From positions 1 through 64,000 of the forward strand of contig JAHDDQ010000001.1 in NCBI GenBank assembly GCA_020629275.1: a DNA stretch of 64,000 nt, written 5' to 3'. Position numbers and translations under genes: made by a program. Positions 1 through 9,562 of the stretch are shown here, in pieces. The stretch's first letter is position 1. Each line of letters opens with the position of its first letter. The notes below the pieces were generated by a model. The model saw nothing but the letters and a program-made list of their open reading frames with translations, searched no databases and was not told the origin of the DNA. The stretch is from Tenacibaculum sp. (lineage in GTDB: Bacteria; Bacteroidota; Bacteroidia; Flavobacteriales; Flavobacteriaceae).

Positions 1-170
1 AACTCACTTCAGTAATGCAAGGCTCAACGGAAACAACATTATATGTATTGGCAGTATATTTTGGTTCAGTTAAAATTAAATATGCCAGACATGCTTTAAC
101 ATGTGGACTAGTAGCGGATTTAGCAGGCGTAATTACCGCTATATTTGTTGCATATATGTTTTTCGGTTAG
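1..170 (+). CDS. C-terminal fragment of a nucleoside-recognition/spore maturation protein (SpmB-like) membrane protein, 5' truncated by window
   Basis: Frame from nt 3 reads LTSVMQGSTETTLYVLAVYFGSVKIKYARHALTCGLVADLAGVITAIFVAYMFFG*, resembling the SpmB C-terminus. Confidence 0.7.
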   Translation, partial: LTSVMQGSTETTLYVLAVYFGSVKIKYARHALTCGLVADLAGVITAIFVAYMFFG

Positions 171-271
171 TTCTTACTTGTCATAATAACATAAAAAAGG
201 ATTCAATGCTTCCTACTACCTTTAATAATCGACCGAAAAATAAATTCTGTGTTTTTTTAATTCATAAGTAG

Positions 272-279
272 TATCTTTG
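272..279 (+). promoter_or_regulatory. Bacteroidota -7 box (TATCTTTG) upstream of the 300..2078 gene
   Basis: Matches the TAnnTTTG consensus 21 nt before the start codon. Confidence 0.6.
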
Positions 280-299
280 CTCCTTAAATTAATTAAACT

Positions 300-2078
300 A
301 TGAAAAAAATTTACTTATTTGGCTTGTCTTGCCTAATATCCGGAGTTGGTTTTTCGCAAAGCAAAACTCAACCTCTAAAATTACAAGAGATGAAATCATC
401 AAAGGCTGGTATATCCCAGGTATACTCGTCCTATTTTAACGACAAAAATTTTGCGACTAAAGGTCTTACTGAATTTTGGTCTAATGATTTTTCCAATCCT
501 TCTGACTGGAATACAAGCAATACAGGTTCCCCATCAGCTGATTGGGTGATAGGAACAGCTGGACCAACTGGCACGTATTCAAGTCCTGTTGGAATAATCA
601 ATTCTACATCAGGTGGTAATTTTGCAATGTTTGATTCAGATGCGCTTGGAAGCTCAGGTGCAGTTCAAGATGCAGTTTTAGCATACGGTAGCTCCATTGA
701 TTGTTCTACAAAGTCAAATGTTAGAATGTCTTACGAATATAATATGGCTAGCTTTCAAGAAGTGTTATATGTTGAAGTTAGTAATAATGGTGTTGACTAT
801 ACTCAGTACCTCGTACACGATGATGTTACTGTAAATACTTCTGATGAAGGAGTACAAGAATTAGATATTTCGGCGGTAGCTGATGGTCAGTCTACAGTTT
901 TTATCCGATTTAGATATACTGGTAGTTGGGACTTCGTGTGGCAAGTGGATGACGTTAAATTAGGAGAGGTTTCTGGCTTAGATGGTAGCATAACTACTCT
1001 GCCAATTGAGCCTAAGCAATATATTTCTAACTTAATTTCCCAAGTTGGTACTGATTACACTTTAAGTGCAGAAGTTAAGAACGTTGCTGCTGATCCCATT
1101 TCAGCCGCTTTTGTTGAAACAGCTATACCAGGAGTTAGTTTTTCTCAGAACTCTGTTACTTCTACCACACTTAATTCTAATGAATCTGAAGTTATAGAAG
1201 TATCATTTGATGGTAGTGGCTTGGGTGGACCAGGGCTTTTGCAAGTTGTTAATACGTTATCGCTTACACAAGGTGGTACTGATGAAGATTTAACAAATAA
1301 TTCAGATACACTAGCTTGGCTTTTTTCTGATAGTATTTTAGCTTTTGCACCTGGTATCAATTCTGCATATTCTGCAGATAGTATTAATAGTATTAATCTT
1401 TTTGAATTAACTAATTCAGATTTTGTTACTAGTGGTTTTGCTACTATGCAGATTCCTTCTGAGGCAGTAGGATCAAATCTTGAATTTGCAATATGGAGTA
1501 CAACAGTAACTGACTCTACAGTAAGTTTTGATAATGTTATTGTTGAATCAATACCTTATACTATTACATCAGAAGATACATCTGCAGGAAATTTATTACA
1601 ACAAATAGATTTTGATTTCCCTGACACAGAATTAATGCCAGGTTCATATGCAGTGAGCTATTTTGATGAGGCTCCTGGAGTAACTAATGTTGCTATTTTT
1701 AATGGATTAGACTATGGTGTTTCCATAGCTAGTATTGGTTCAGGTTCACTTTCTTATGTTGAAGCGACATTTGATTTAAATCTTATTTTTGGTATCGAAG
1801 ATCTTAGTATTTCAAACAACACACTAACTTCTTTCGAAGAGTTAACTGTTTACCCTAACCCAACAACTGATTTTATTAATGTTGAGTTGGCGTTAGAAAA
1901 TAATTCTCAAGTTACTTTTGAATTATACAACATGGTTGGTCAAATAGTTGAGACTAAATCATTTAATTCTTCTAACATAGTTACTTCTTTTGATGTATCT
2001 AACTTAGCTGCTGGTATGTATACAGTTAAAACAATTACTTCAGAAGGTTTCTCTGTAAACAAGGTTGAAGTAAAATAA
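300..2078 (+). CDS. T9SS-secreted protein with choice-of-anchor J/MAM-like domain and type A C-terminal sorting domain
   Basis: Signal peptide MKKIYLFGLSCLISGVGFSQ; C-terminus LTVYPNPTTDFINVEL...VGQIVETKSF...LAAGMYTVKTITSEGFSVNKVEVK is a typical Por secretion tail. Confidence 0.85.
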   Translation: MKKIYLFGLSCLISGVGFSQSKTQPLKLQEMKSSKAGISQVYSSYFNDKNFATKGLTEFWSNDFSNPSDWNTSNTGSPSADWVIGTAGPTGTYSSPVGIINSTSGGNFAMFDSDALGSSGAVQDAVLAYGSSIDCSTKSNVRMSYEYNMASFQEVLYVEVSNNGVDYTQYLVHDDVTVNTSDEGVQELDISAVADGQSTVFIRFRYTGSWDFVWQVDDVKLGEVSGLDGSITTLPIEPKQYISNLISQVGTDYTLSAEVKNVAADPISAAFVETAIPGVSFSQNSVTSTTLNSNESEVIEVSFDGSGLGGPGLLQVVNTLSLTQGGTDEDLTNNSDTLAWLFSDSILAFAPGINSAYSADSINSINLFELTNSDFVTSGFATMQIPSEAVGSNLEFAIWSTTVTDSTVSFDNVIVESIPYTITSEDTSAGNLLQQIDFDFPDTELMPGSYAVSYFDEAPGVTNVAIFNGLDYGVSIASIGSGSLSYVEATFDLNLIFGIEDLSISNNTLTSFEELTVYPNPTTDFINVELALENNSQVTFELYNMVGQIVETKSFNSSNIVTSFDVSNLAAGMYTVKTITSEGFSVNKVEVK

Positions 2079-2100
2079 TTTATTTTAAATAATAAATTTA

Positions 2101-2134
2101 AAAAGCCTCACTTTTCAAGTGAGGCTTTTTTTTG
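2101..2134 (+). terminator. Rho-independent terminator
   Basis: GCCTCACTT-TTC-AAGTGAGGC followed by a T tract. Confidence 0.85.
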
Positions 2135-2190
2135 TTAAAATTTTATTCTCAATTGGGGTATAATTAATAAATTCGTTAAAATTTTAAAAA

Positions 2191-2646
2191 ATGAAAAAAG
2201 TACTTTTATTTGCACTATTACCCTTAATGATTTCGTGTAATAACAATGAGAAAGAAGTAAGCACTGATTTAGTGAATAATGCTAATACAGCCTCAGAAGA
2301 AAAAGTAGATAAAGCTGATGCTCCAGTAATGACATTAGAAGAGGAAGCCTTTGACTTTGGTGAAATAGCTCAAGGTGAGAAAGTATATCATTCTTTCAAG
2401 TTTACAAATACAGGTAAATCTGATTTAATAATAGCATCAGCAAGTGCTACATGCGGTTGTACAGTACCAACATGGCCAGAGAAACCAATTGCACCAGGTG
2501 AATCAGGTGAAATAGAAGTTGTTTTTGATAGCAAAGGCAAGCAAGGTCAGCAAAATAAACAAGTTACAGTTTTGGCAAATACACAACCAGGTACAAATGT
2601 TTTTGCACTTAAAGGAACTGTTGTAGCTCCAGAAAAAGGTGAATAA
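2191..2646 (+). CDS. DUF1573 domain-containing lipoprotein
   Basis: Lipobox LMISCNN; FDFGEIAQGEKVYHSFKFTNTGKSDLIIASASATCGCTVPTWP is the DUF1573 signature. Confidence 0.88.
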   Translation: MKKVLLFALLPLMISCNNNEKEVSTDLVNNANTASEEKVDKADAPVMTLEEEAFDFGEIAQGEKVYHSFKFTNTGKSDLIIASASATCGCTVPTWPEKPIAPGESGEIEVVFDSKGKQGQQNKQVTVLANTQPGTNVFALKGTVVAPEKGE

Positions 2647-2657
2647 CACATATATCT

Positions 2658-2990
2658 ATGATTATAACATTATTACAAGCTACACCACCTTCAGGTGGAA
2701 GCATGAATTGGGTTTTCTTAGGAGCAATAATTTTAATTTTTTACTTCTTTATGATTAATCCTCAAAGAAAGAAAGCTAAGTTACAGGCTTCATTTTTAGA
2801 TAATTTGAAAAAAGGAGATAAAGTTGTCACTACAAGCGGCATACATGGTAAAATTGCTGAACTAACAGAAGCAACAGTAGTTTTACAATCTGCTGATTCG
2901 AAAATTAAAGTTGATCGTTCTACAATATCTTCTGAGTTTACAGAAGCAGCGTACAAGCCATTAGAAGCTGTACCTGAAAAAAAGAGTTAA
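2658..2990 (+). CDS. yajC: Preprotein translocase subunit YajC
   Basis: Single TM followed by FFMINPQRKKAK...LKKGDKVVTTSGIHGKI. Confidence 0.95.
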   Translation: MIITLLQATPPSGGSMNWVFLGAIILIFYFFMINPQRKKAKLQASFLDNLKKGDKVVTTSGIHGKIAELTEATVVLQSADSKIKVDRSTISSEFTEAAYKPLEAVPEKKS

Positions 2991-2997
2991 TAATATT

Positions 2998-3588
2998 ATG
3001 GTAACTGTAGGCATAACTGGTGGTATTGGAACTGGTAAATCCACAGTTGCCAAAATATTTAAACAACTAAATATTCCTGTTTTTGATTCTGATTTAGCAG
3101 GTAAAGAAGCTTTAGAAGCTCAAGATGTAATTGATGAAATTTCATCAAATATTGGTTCTAATGTTGTTGTAGAAAATAAGATAGATCGTAAAAAACTAGC
3201 TGCTATTGTATTTCATAATATTGATAAGCTGAACACATTAAACTCAATTATTCATCCAAAGGTTGGTATGATGTTTAACGAGTTTATAAATAACCATAAA
3301 TCAACTTCCCAGTATATTATTAAAGAATCAGCTATTTTAATTGAAACTAAGCTGTACAAAAAGCTTGATTATTTAATTGTTGTTACTTCGCCAACTGAAC
3401 TAAAAATAAGCAGAGTGATGAAACGAAATGGAATAAGTAGGGAAGAGGTAGAATCTAGAATTTCTAATCAACTACCAGAATCAGATAAAGTTAACCTGGC
3501 AGATTTTATAATTGATAACTCTGGAGAAGTATCAGTTATTAAGCAGGTAATGAGTATTCATGACGATATTATAGGGGCTAAAAAGTAG
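2998..3588 (+). CDS. coaE: Dephospho-CoA kinase
   Basis: VGITGGIGTGKSTVAKIF P-loop, FDSDLAGKEAL, RNGISREEVESRISNQLP. Confidence 0.95.
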   Translation: MVTVGITGGIGTGKSTVAKIFKQLNIPVFDSDLAGKEALEAQDVIDEISSNIGSNVVVENKIDRKKLAAIVFHNIDKLNTLNSIIHPKVGMMFNEFINNHKSTSQYIIKESAILIETKLYKKLDYLIVVTSPTELKISRVMKRNGISREEVESRISNQLPESDKVNLADFIIDNSGEVSVIKQVMSIHDDIIGAKK

Positions 3589-3595
3589 TTCTTAT

Positions 3596-4189
3596 TTATT
3601 TTTTTGCGAATTCTGTTAAATAATCAATCATTTTTTTCATGGCTTTTTTTCTGTGGCTAAATTCATTTTTTTGAGACGTAGTCATCTGAGCAAAAGTTAG
3701 CTCACTGCCATTAGGTTTAAAAATTGAATCATAACCAAATCCATTTTCTCCAACCATTTTATTAGTTATTATTCCCTCGCAGCTTCCTTCAAAATTTTTA
3801 ATTTCTTTATCACTTAATTGTAATGAAATTACAGTCTTAAAGTATGCAGTTCTATTGATGACATTTGAAAGTTTTGATAACAGTTTCACCCTATTATCAT
3901 AGTCTGTAGCATTTTCGCCCGCATATCTTGCAGAATAAACACCAGGCTTATTATTTAGAGCCAAAACTTCTAAACCGCTATCATCTGAAAAACAAGGAAT
4001 ATTAAACCTTTTGAAAATTGTATTACTTTTAAGATTAGCATTGCGAACAAAAGTGGTTTCCGTTTCAGCAATTTGCTCGTTAAACCCAAGTTCTTTTAAA
4101 GAAATAGTTTGAATATTTAAAGGAGAAAGTAAATTTTTAACCTCATTAACTTTACCTTTATTTGTAGAAGCGAATATGAGTTCTGTCAT
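3596..4189 (-). CDS. rdgB: Non-canonical purine NTP pyrophosphatase (RdgB/HAM1)
   Basis: ASTNKGKVNEVKNLL, FSDDSGLEVLALNNKPGVYSARYAG, GENGFGYDSIFKP. Confidence 0.95.
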   Translation of the reverse strand: MTELIFASTNKGKVNEVKNLLSPLNIQTISLKELGFNEQIAETETTFVRNANLKSNTIFKRFNIPCFSDDSGLEVLALNNKPGVYSARYAGENATDYDNRVKLLSKLSNVINRTAYFKTVISLQLSDKEIKNFEGSCEGIITNKMVGENGFGYDSIFKPNGSELTFAQMTTSQKNEFSHRKKAMKKMIDYLTEFAKK

Positions 4190-4248
4190 AGCTTAGGAAA
4201 CTTTTCTGCAGTTATTACGTTTAAATATAAAGGAAACGACCAAAAATT

Positions 4249-4404
4249 ATGAGAACGTTAATATTAATCTTTTTTTCATTTGCTTTATGTACAACTACTT
4301 TTACACTAAGTTCATGTAGCAAAAGGGATATTTCATTTTCGAAAAGCAAGAAAAAGAAACCACTCAAAAAGAAGGCAAACGGAAAAATGTCTAATAACCT
4401 TTAG
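4249..4404 (+). CDS. Small lysine-rich lipoprotein (51 aa)
   Basis: [51 protein letters not shown]; lipobox LSSC; below the length cutoff of the ORF track. Confidence 0.55.
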   Translation: MRTLILIFFSFALCTTTFTLSSCSKRDISFSKSKKKKPLKKKANGKMSNNL

Positions 4405-5393
4405 TTTTTAGTATAGCTGAGTACTTTATCAACCATATTGGCAGAACCAATAATTAAAGGGGATCTTTGATGCAATTCTGTTGGCTCAATTTCCATTATT
4501 CTTTGCTTACCATCAGAAGCCTTTCCACCAGCTTGTTCAATAATAAATGCCAAAGGATTAGACTCATATAAAAGTCTGAGTTTTCCATTTGGTGCAGAAG
4601 CTGTTTGAGGGTACATATAAACCCCACCTTTAACTAAGTTTCTGTGAAAGTCAGCAATAAGCGAACCTATATATCTTGCTGTATAAGGTTTTTTCACTTC
4701 TGAATCTCTACAATAATTAATATATTCTTTTAGTCCGGGTGTAAACGAATTGTAGTTTGCTTCGTTAACAGAATAAATTTTTCCTTCTTTTGGAGCAGTC
4801 ATGTTTGGATGAGATAAATATAATGTACCCAACGATGGATCTATAGTAAAACCATTTACTCCACAACCAGTAGTATAAACAAGCATGGTTGAAGATCCAT
4901 ACAATACATAACCAGCTGCGACTTGGTTTATTCCTGGTTGAAGAAAATCTTCTAATTGAACCGGACCACCAATAGGACTAACTCTTTTGTAAACCGAGAA
5001 AATAGTACCAATTGAAACATTTACATCAATATTAGAAGATCCATCTAAAGGATCCATTAATACAACATATTTTCCATCATAACAATCTTTATCAAAAGCT
5101 ATGAAATCGTCATTTTCTTCAGAAGCTACACCACAAACAACTTTTCGTGTTCTTAGTGCTTCAATAAACCTAGAGTTAGCAAAAACATCCAGTTTCTGTT
5201 GCTCTTCTCCTTGAATGTTTTCTTCACCGGCTGTTCCTAAAATATCAACCAAACCTGCTTTACTCACTTCGCGGTTAACAATTTTGGTAGCTAATTTAAT
5301 TGAACTTAATAGTTTTGAAAGATTACCATCAGCGTCATTAAACTCTTTCTGACGTTCTATTATAAATTCTCCTAATGTTTTAATATCATTCAT
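4401..5393 (-). CDS. fbp: Class 1 fructose-1,6-bisphosphatase
   Basis: [47 protein letters not shown]. Confidence 0.96.
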   Translation of the reverse strand: MNDIKTLGEFIIERQKEFNDADGNLSKLLSSIKLATKIVNREVSKAGLVDILGTAGEENIQGEEQQKLDVFANSRFIEALRTRKVVCGVASEENDDFIAFDKDCYDGKYVVLMDPLDGSSNIDVNVSIGTIFSVYKRVSPIGGPVQLEDFLQPGINQVAAGYVLYGSSTMLVYTTGCGVNGFTIDPSLGTLYLSHPNMTAPKEGKIYSVNEANYNSFTPGLKEYINYCRDSEVKKPYTARYIGSLIADFHRNLVKGGVYMYPQTASAPNGKLRLLYESNPLAFIIEQAGGKASDGKQRIMEIEPTELHQRSPLIIGSANMVDKVLSYTKN

Positions 5394-6195
5394 AATTATC
5401 TATTGCATTTTTTACGCTACCATATTTATTTAAAAGATCATTTGCCTGTTGGTAATTCAAATTTAGCTTTTCCATCACCATTTTTGTGCCTCTGTCAACA
5501 AGTTTATTGTTTGACAGCTGCATATTTACCATTTTATTTCCTTCCACCTTTCCTAAAAGTACCATTACAGTGGTGCTAATCATGTTTAATACAAGTTTTT
5601 GAGCAGTGCCCGATTTCATTCTGGTGCTGCCTGTAATAAACTCCGCTCCAACATTTATTGAAATAGGGTAGTCGCAATTTTCAGAAATAGGCGATTGTGG
5701 ATTACAAGTTATACATCCTGTAATAATATTTTCAGACTTACATTTTTTTAATCCTCCCAAAACGTAGGGGGTGGTTCCGGAAGCTGCTATACCAATTACA
5801 ATATCTTCACTAGTTATATTATGTTCTTTTAAATCTTTAAAGGCTTGTTCGGTATCATCTTCAGCAAATTCAACTGCATTTCTCATTGCTTTGTCACCTC
5901 CAGCCATTAAGCCAATAACTAATCCGTGATCTACACCAAAGGTAGGAGGACATTCAGATGCATCTACAATGCCTAACCGTCCGCTTGTACCTGCGCCAAT
6001 ATAAAATAATCTTCCTCCCAATTTCAATTTCTCTGCAATAACTTTAACAAGTGCATTGATAGAATTAATTTCTTTTTCAACTGAAATAGCAACTGTTTGG
6101 TCTTCCTTATTAATATTTTTAAGGATGTTGATACTTGACATTTTATCAATATCACGATAATTAGAATCCTGTTCAGTTATTTTCTCAAAACTCAT
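5386..6195 (-). CDS. murQ: N-acetylmuramic acid 6-phosphate etherase
   Basis: [50 protein letters not shown]. Confidence 0.95.
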   Translation of the reverse strand: MSFEKITEQDSNYRDIDKMSSINILKNINKEDQTVAISVEKEINSINALVKVIAEKLKLGGRLFYIGAGTSGRLGIVDASECPPTFGVDHGLVIGLMAGGDKAMRNAVEFAEDDTEQAFKDLKEHNITSEDIVIGIAASGTTPYVLGGLKKCKSENIITGCITCNPQSPISENCDYPISINVGAEFITGSTRMKSGTAQKLVLNMISTTVMVLLGKVEGNKMVNMQLSNNKLVDRGTKMVMEKLNLNYQQANDLLNKYGSVKNAIDNYE

Positions 6196-6224
6196 AAATG
6201 GAGATTGTCTGTTGGTTATTTTAA

Positions 6225-6253
6225 CATAAAAAAAGCCTTAATAAATAAGGCTT
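6225..6253 (-). terminator. Rho-independent terminator for the 6309..6977 gene
   Basis: AAGCCTTA-TTTAT-TAAGGCTT followed by a T tract, read on the minus strand. Confidence 0.7.
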
Positions 6254-6308
6254 CAAATTTTAATTAAGAAATACAAATATAACTTGTTTCACATAAAGTA
6301 TTACTATT

Positions 6309-6977
6309 TTAATTAATAACACACTCGCACTCATAAGCTTCACCTTCGCCAGTTACTAGGTCGATCTCGCCACAATTACAATCGTTATCTCCTTTTTGGG
6401 CAACACCATACATGTAAGGATGTCCGTTTGGCTCAAAAACTAAACGAGCATCTTTAAATTCAAATCGTCTGAACTCTAAATCTTTTTCGGCTGCTAAATT
6501 TCTTAATTGAGATAAAGCCTTTTTTTGTGATGATTGAGCTAGGGTTTCAACAGGCTTCATTCTTGTTACATTAGATGCGAATGCGAAATTATCTAACACT
6601 ACTGCAACTTGATCATCATTTAAATACGTTGCTTTTGGAAGATTAAGTTGTGGAAACTTATCCTCATTCTCATCTATTCTTATCATAAATTCATCTCTAG
6701 ACTCCATTTCTAACCAATCAATTTTAACGGTAAATCTAATTTTAAACTTTTCACCACTTTCTGAACTTTCAATAAATGTTTCAATAGGAAAAATATGATC
6801 ATTATAATACGCTTCGTCCATGTCATTTACCTCTAAAAAGTAATCCTTCCAAACCTCTAAGTATTCTCCACATTGGTCAGATAAACATAAACCAGCACCA
6901 TCATTATTAACTCTTTTACAACTCCATGATGATAAGGCTAGACCACCAATAATAACCCAAGAAAAAATACGATTCAT
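6309..6977 (-). CDS. Hypothetical lipoprotein with Cys-rich C-terminus
   Basis: Preferred start at 6977 (MNRIFSWVIIGGLALSSWSCKR, lipobox WSC); C-terminus DCNCGEIDLVTGEGEAYECECVIN. Confidence 0.75.
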   Translation of the reverse strand: MNRIFSWVIIGGLALSSWSCKRVNNDGAGLCLSDQCGEYLEVWKDYFLEVNDMDEAYYNDHIFPIETFIESSESGEKFKIRFTVKIDWLEMESRDEFMIRIDENEDKFPQLNLPKATYLNDDQVAVVLDNFAFASNVTRMKPVETLAQSSQKKALSQLRNLAAEKDLEFRRFEFKDARLVFEPNGHPYMYGVAQKGDNDCNCGEIDLVTGEGEAYECECVIN

Positions 6978-7110
6978 AACAGATACATTTAGTTTATATA
7001 GCCCAGTAAACGTATTACATTGATGTTTTGTTACAAAATGCAATTAGAGATACACAAATATCACGTGTTGTTTTGAAAGATTTCATTATTTTCGTGAAAA
7101 ATTAAAGAAT

Positions 7111-9159
7111 ATGAACTCATTCAAAAACTATTCTATTTTCTTATTTGCTGGGTTAGCGCTATCAAGCTGCAATAGTAAAACTGATAAACAAGAGGCACCA
7201 AAAAAAATGCCTATTAAAGGTATTGATGTATCTAGTATAGATAAGAACTTAGATCCCTGTTCGGATTTTTATGGCTTTGCAAATGGTTCGTGGGTAAAAA
7301 ACAACCCTATTCCTGAAACAGAAAGTAGATGGTCTAACTTTAATATTCTAAGAGACAAAAATGATTCTTTGCTTAAAAACATTCTAGTAAAAGCAACAGA
7401 AAAAAAAGCGGAAGAATCTAGCGATATTCAAAAGATTGGTGCTTTTTATGCCGCAGCAATGGATACCGTTAAAATTAACAATGAAGGAGTTAAGGCAATT
7501 CAACCGCAAATTGATGAAATAGAAGCAATAGATAATAATAAAAGCTTAACAACGCTTTTAGCTAATCACCACAGAACTGGTTTATATTCTTTTTTCTCTT
7601 CTGGGGTTGGTCAGGATATTAAAAATAATACCGAACATATTGTGTACATAGGTTCAGGAAGTTTAGGTTTACCTGATCGTGATTATTATTTGTTAGACAA
7701 CCCAAAATTTAAAGAAATTAGAGCTCAATACTTAGATCATTTACAAAAAATGTTTGGTTTAATGGGATTTGAGGAGGCAGTTGCAGATACAAAAGCTCAG
7801 AAAGTTATTTCTATTGAAACAGAAATGGCCAAAGCTTCTTTAACGAGAGTTGAAAGAAGAAACCCAGATTTAACTTACAATAAAATGTCAACCGATCAAC
7901 TATCTGAATTAATGACATTTGTTGACTGGGAAAAATATTTTGACTTAACCGGAATTACCATTGACAGCGTTATTATATCTCAACCTAAATTAATGACTGA
8001 GATAAACTCAATCATAAATAGTAAATACGAGATTGAAGATATAAAATCAATGCTACAATGGAACTTAATTAATGCTACTGCGGCAAAATTAAGTGATGAG
8101 TTAAATGCTCAAGATTTCAATTTTTACTCAACTGTTTTAAGAGGAGTATCTGAAATGAAACCACGTTGGCAAAGAGCTTTATCCGAAACCAATAGTTCTT
8201 TAGGTGAATTAGTAGGTAAGGAGTACGTTAAAATAGCCTTTAGCCCAGAAAACAAGAAAAAGGTTGATGAAATGGTTGATAACCTTATCTCAGTTTTTAG
8301 CACTCGAATCAAAAATTTAGATTGGATGGGTGAAGAAACAAAAGAACAAGCACTTACTAAGTTAAATGCAATTACTAGAAAATTAGGTTATCCAGATGAG
8401 TGGAAGGATTATTCTAATCTAGAAATTCCGGCAACAAACTCGTACGTTCAAAACTGGTTTGCGGCTAATCAATTTGCGTTTGATGAAGAAATTGCAAAAC
8501 TAGGACAACCAGTTAACAAGAAGGAGTGGGGAATGCCTCCTCAAACGGTTAACGCATATTATAACCCCGTAATGAACGAGATTGTTTTTCCTGCAGGAAT
8601 ACTTCAACCTCCATTCTTTGATATGTATAACGATGATGCAATTAATTACGGAAGTATGGGTGCAGTTATTGGCCACGAATTAACACATGGTTTTGATGAT
8701 CAAGGAAATAGATTTGATGCAGAAGGAAATTTAAAAAACTGGTGGACAGAAGCCGACAAAGAAAATTTCAACAAGCTTACCACTAAAGTTATAAATCAGT
8801 ATAGTAATTATGAAGTGCTAGATAGTATTTACATCAATGGTGCATTAACTTTAGGTGAAAACATTGCAGATATTGGTGGATTATCTATTGCTTATGAAGC
8901 ATACATGAAATCCTTGGAAGGCAAAGAAAAAAAGGAAATAGATGGTTTTTCGCCCGAACAAAGATTTTTTATATCATTTGCTCAAGTATGGAGAAATAAC
9001 CAAAGAGAAAAGGCATTAAGACAACAAGTAATGACAGACCCGCATTCTCCAGCTAAATACAGAGTAATAGGTGTATTATCAAATTTAAAAGAGTTTGATG
9101 ATGCATTTAGTACATGTGGTATTAAACAACCAGATTCATTAAAAGTTAGTATTTGGTAA
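7111..9159 (+). CDS. M13 (neprilysin-like) family zinc metallopeptidase lipoprotein
   Basis: HELTH in GAVIGHELTHGFDDQGNRFDAEGNL, GENIADIGGLSIAYEAY, NPVMNEIVFPAGILQPPFF; lipobox LSSC. Confidence 0.95.
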   Translation: MNSFKNYSIFLFAGLALSSCNSKTDKQEAPKKMPIKGIDVSSIDKNLDPCSDFYGFANGSWVKNNPIPETESRWSNFNILRDKNDSLLKNILVKATEKKAEESSDIQKIGAFYAAAMDTVKINNEGVKAIQPQIDEIEAIDNNKSLTTLLANHHRTGLYSFFSSGVGQDIKNNTEHIVYIGSGSLGLPDRDYYLLDNPKFKEIRAQYLDHLQKMFGLMGFEEAVADTKAQKVISIETEMAKASLTRVERRNPDLTYNKMSTDQLSELMTFVDWEKYFDLTGITIDSVIISQPKLMTEINSIINSKYEIEDIKSMLQWNLINATAAKLSDELNAQDFNFYSTVLRGVSEMKPRWQRALSETNSSLGELVGKEYVKIAFSPENKKKVDEMVDNLISVFSTRIKNLDWMGEETKEQALTKLNAITRKLGYPDEWKDYSNLEIPATNSYVQNWFAANQFAFDEEIAKLGQPVNKKEWGMPPQTVNAYYNPVMNEIVFPAGILQPPFFDMYNDDAINYGSMGAVIGHELTHGFDDQGNRFDAEGNLKNWWTEADKENFNKLTTKVINQYSNYEVLDSIYINGALTLGENIADIGGLSIAYEAYMKSLEGKEKKEIDGFSPEQRFFISFAQVWRNNQREKALRQQVMTDPHSPAKYRVIGVLSNLKEFDDAFSTCGIKQPDSLKVSIW

Positions 9160-9494
9160 AACAAACAGAAGCTGAAGAACTAATTCATTCTTTACCAAAG
9201 CGCTTTAGACCAGAACTTTGGGATGGAAGAAGAATTGTTTATCATTTAAAATTAACTGGTGAAAACGAAAAACACTTTACAATTTTAGTTGACGATGGTG
9301 TATGTAAAATTATAAACAAACTTGTTGAAAATTCTACCTGCACCATTATAACAACTGAAGATGTTTATGTTGCTATTGAAAAAAAAGTAATGAAAGCACA
9401 TGTAGCGTTATTTAGTAGAAAATTAAAAATTAATAATATACCAGCCACTTTAAGTTTCATTAATTTATTTAAACGCTTTAATGAAACGGGTTAA
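9153..9494 (+). CDS. SCP2 sterol-binding domain-like small protein
   Basis: FTILVDDGVCKI...CTIITTEDVYVAIEKKVMKAHVALFSRKLKINN resembles SCP2; TTG start overlaps the M13 gene stop. Confidence 0.6.
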   Translation: MVKQTEAEELIHSLPKRFRPELWDGRRIVYHLKLTGENEKHFTILVDDGVCKIINKLVENSTCTIITTEDVYVAIEKKVMKAHVALFSRKLKINNIPATLSFINLFKRFNETG

Positions 9495-9562
9495 CAATAA
9501 TTAACAGCGCGATAGCAAACGTTTTTTTAATATTGAAGTTATTCATACACACATCTCAAAAA

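Noticed and set aside
1145-1360. Minus-strand 71-aa ORF inside the first T9SS cargo gene
   Set aside because: Antisense to a confident CDS with no family features.
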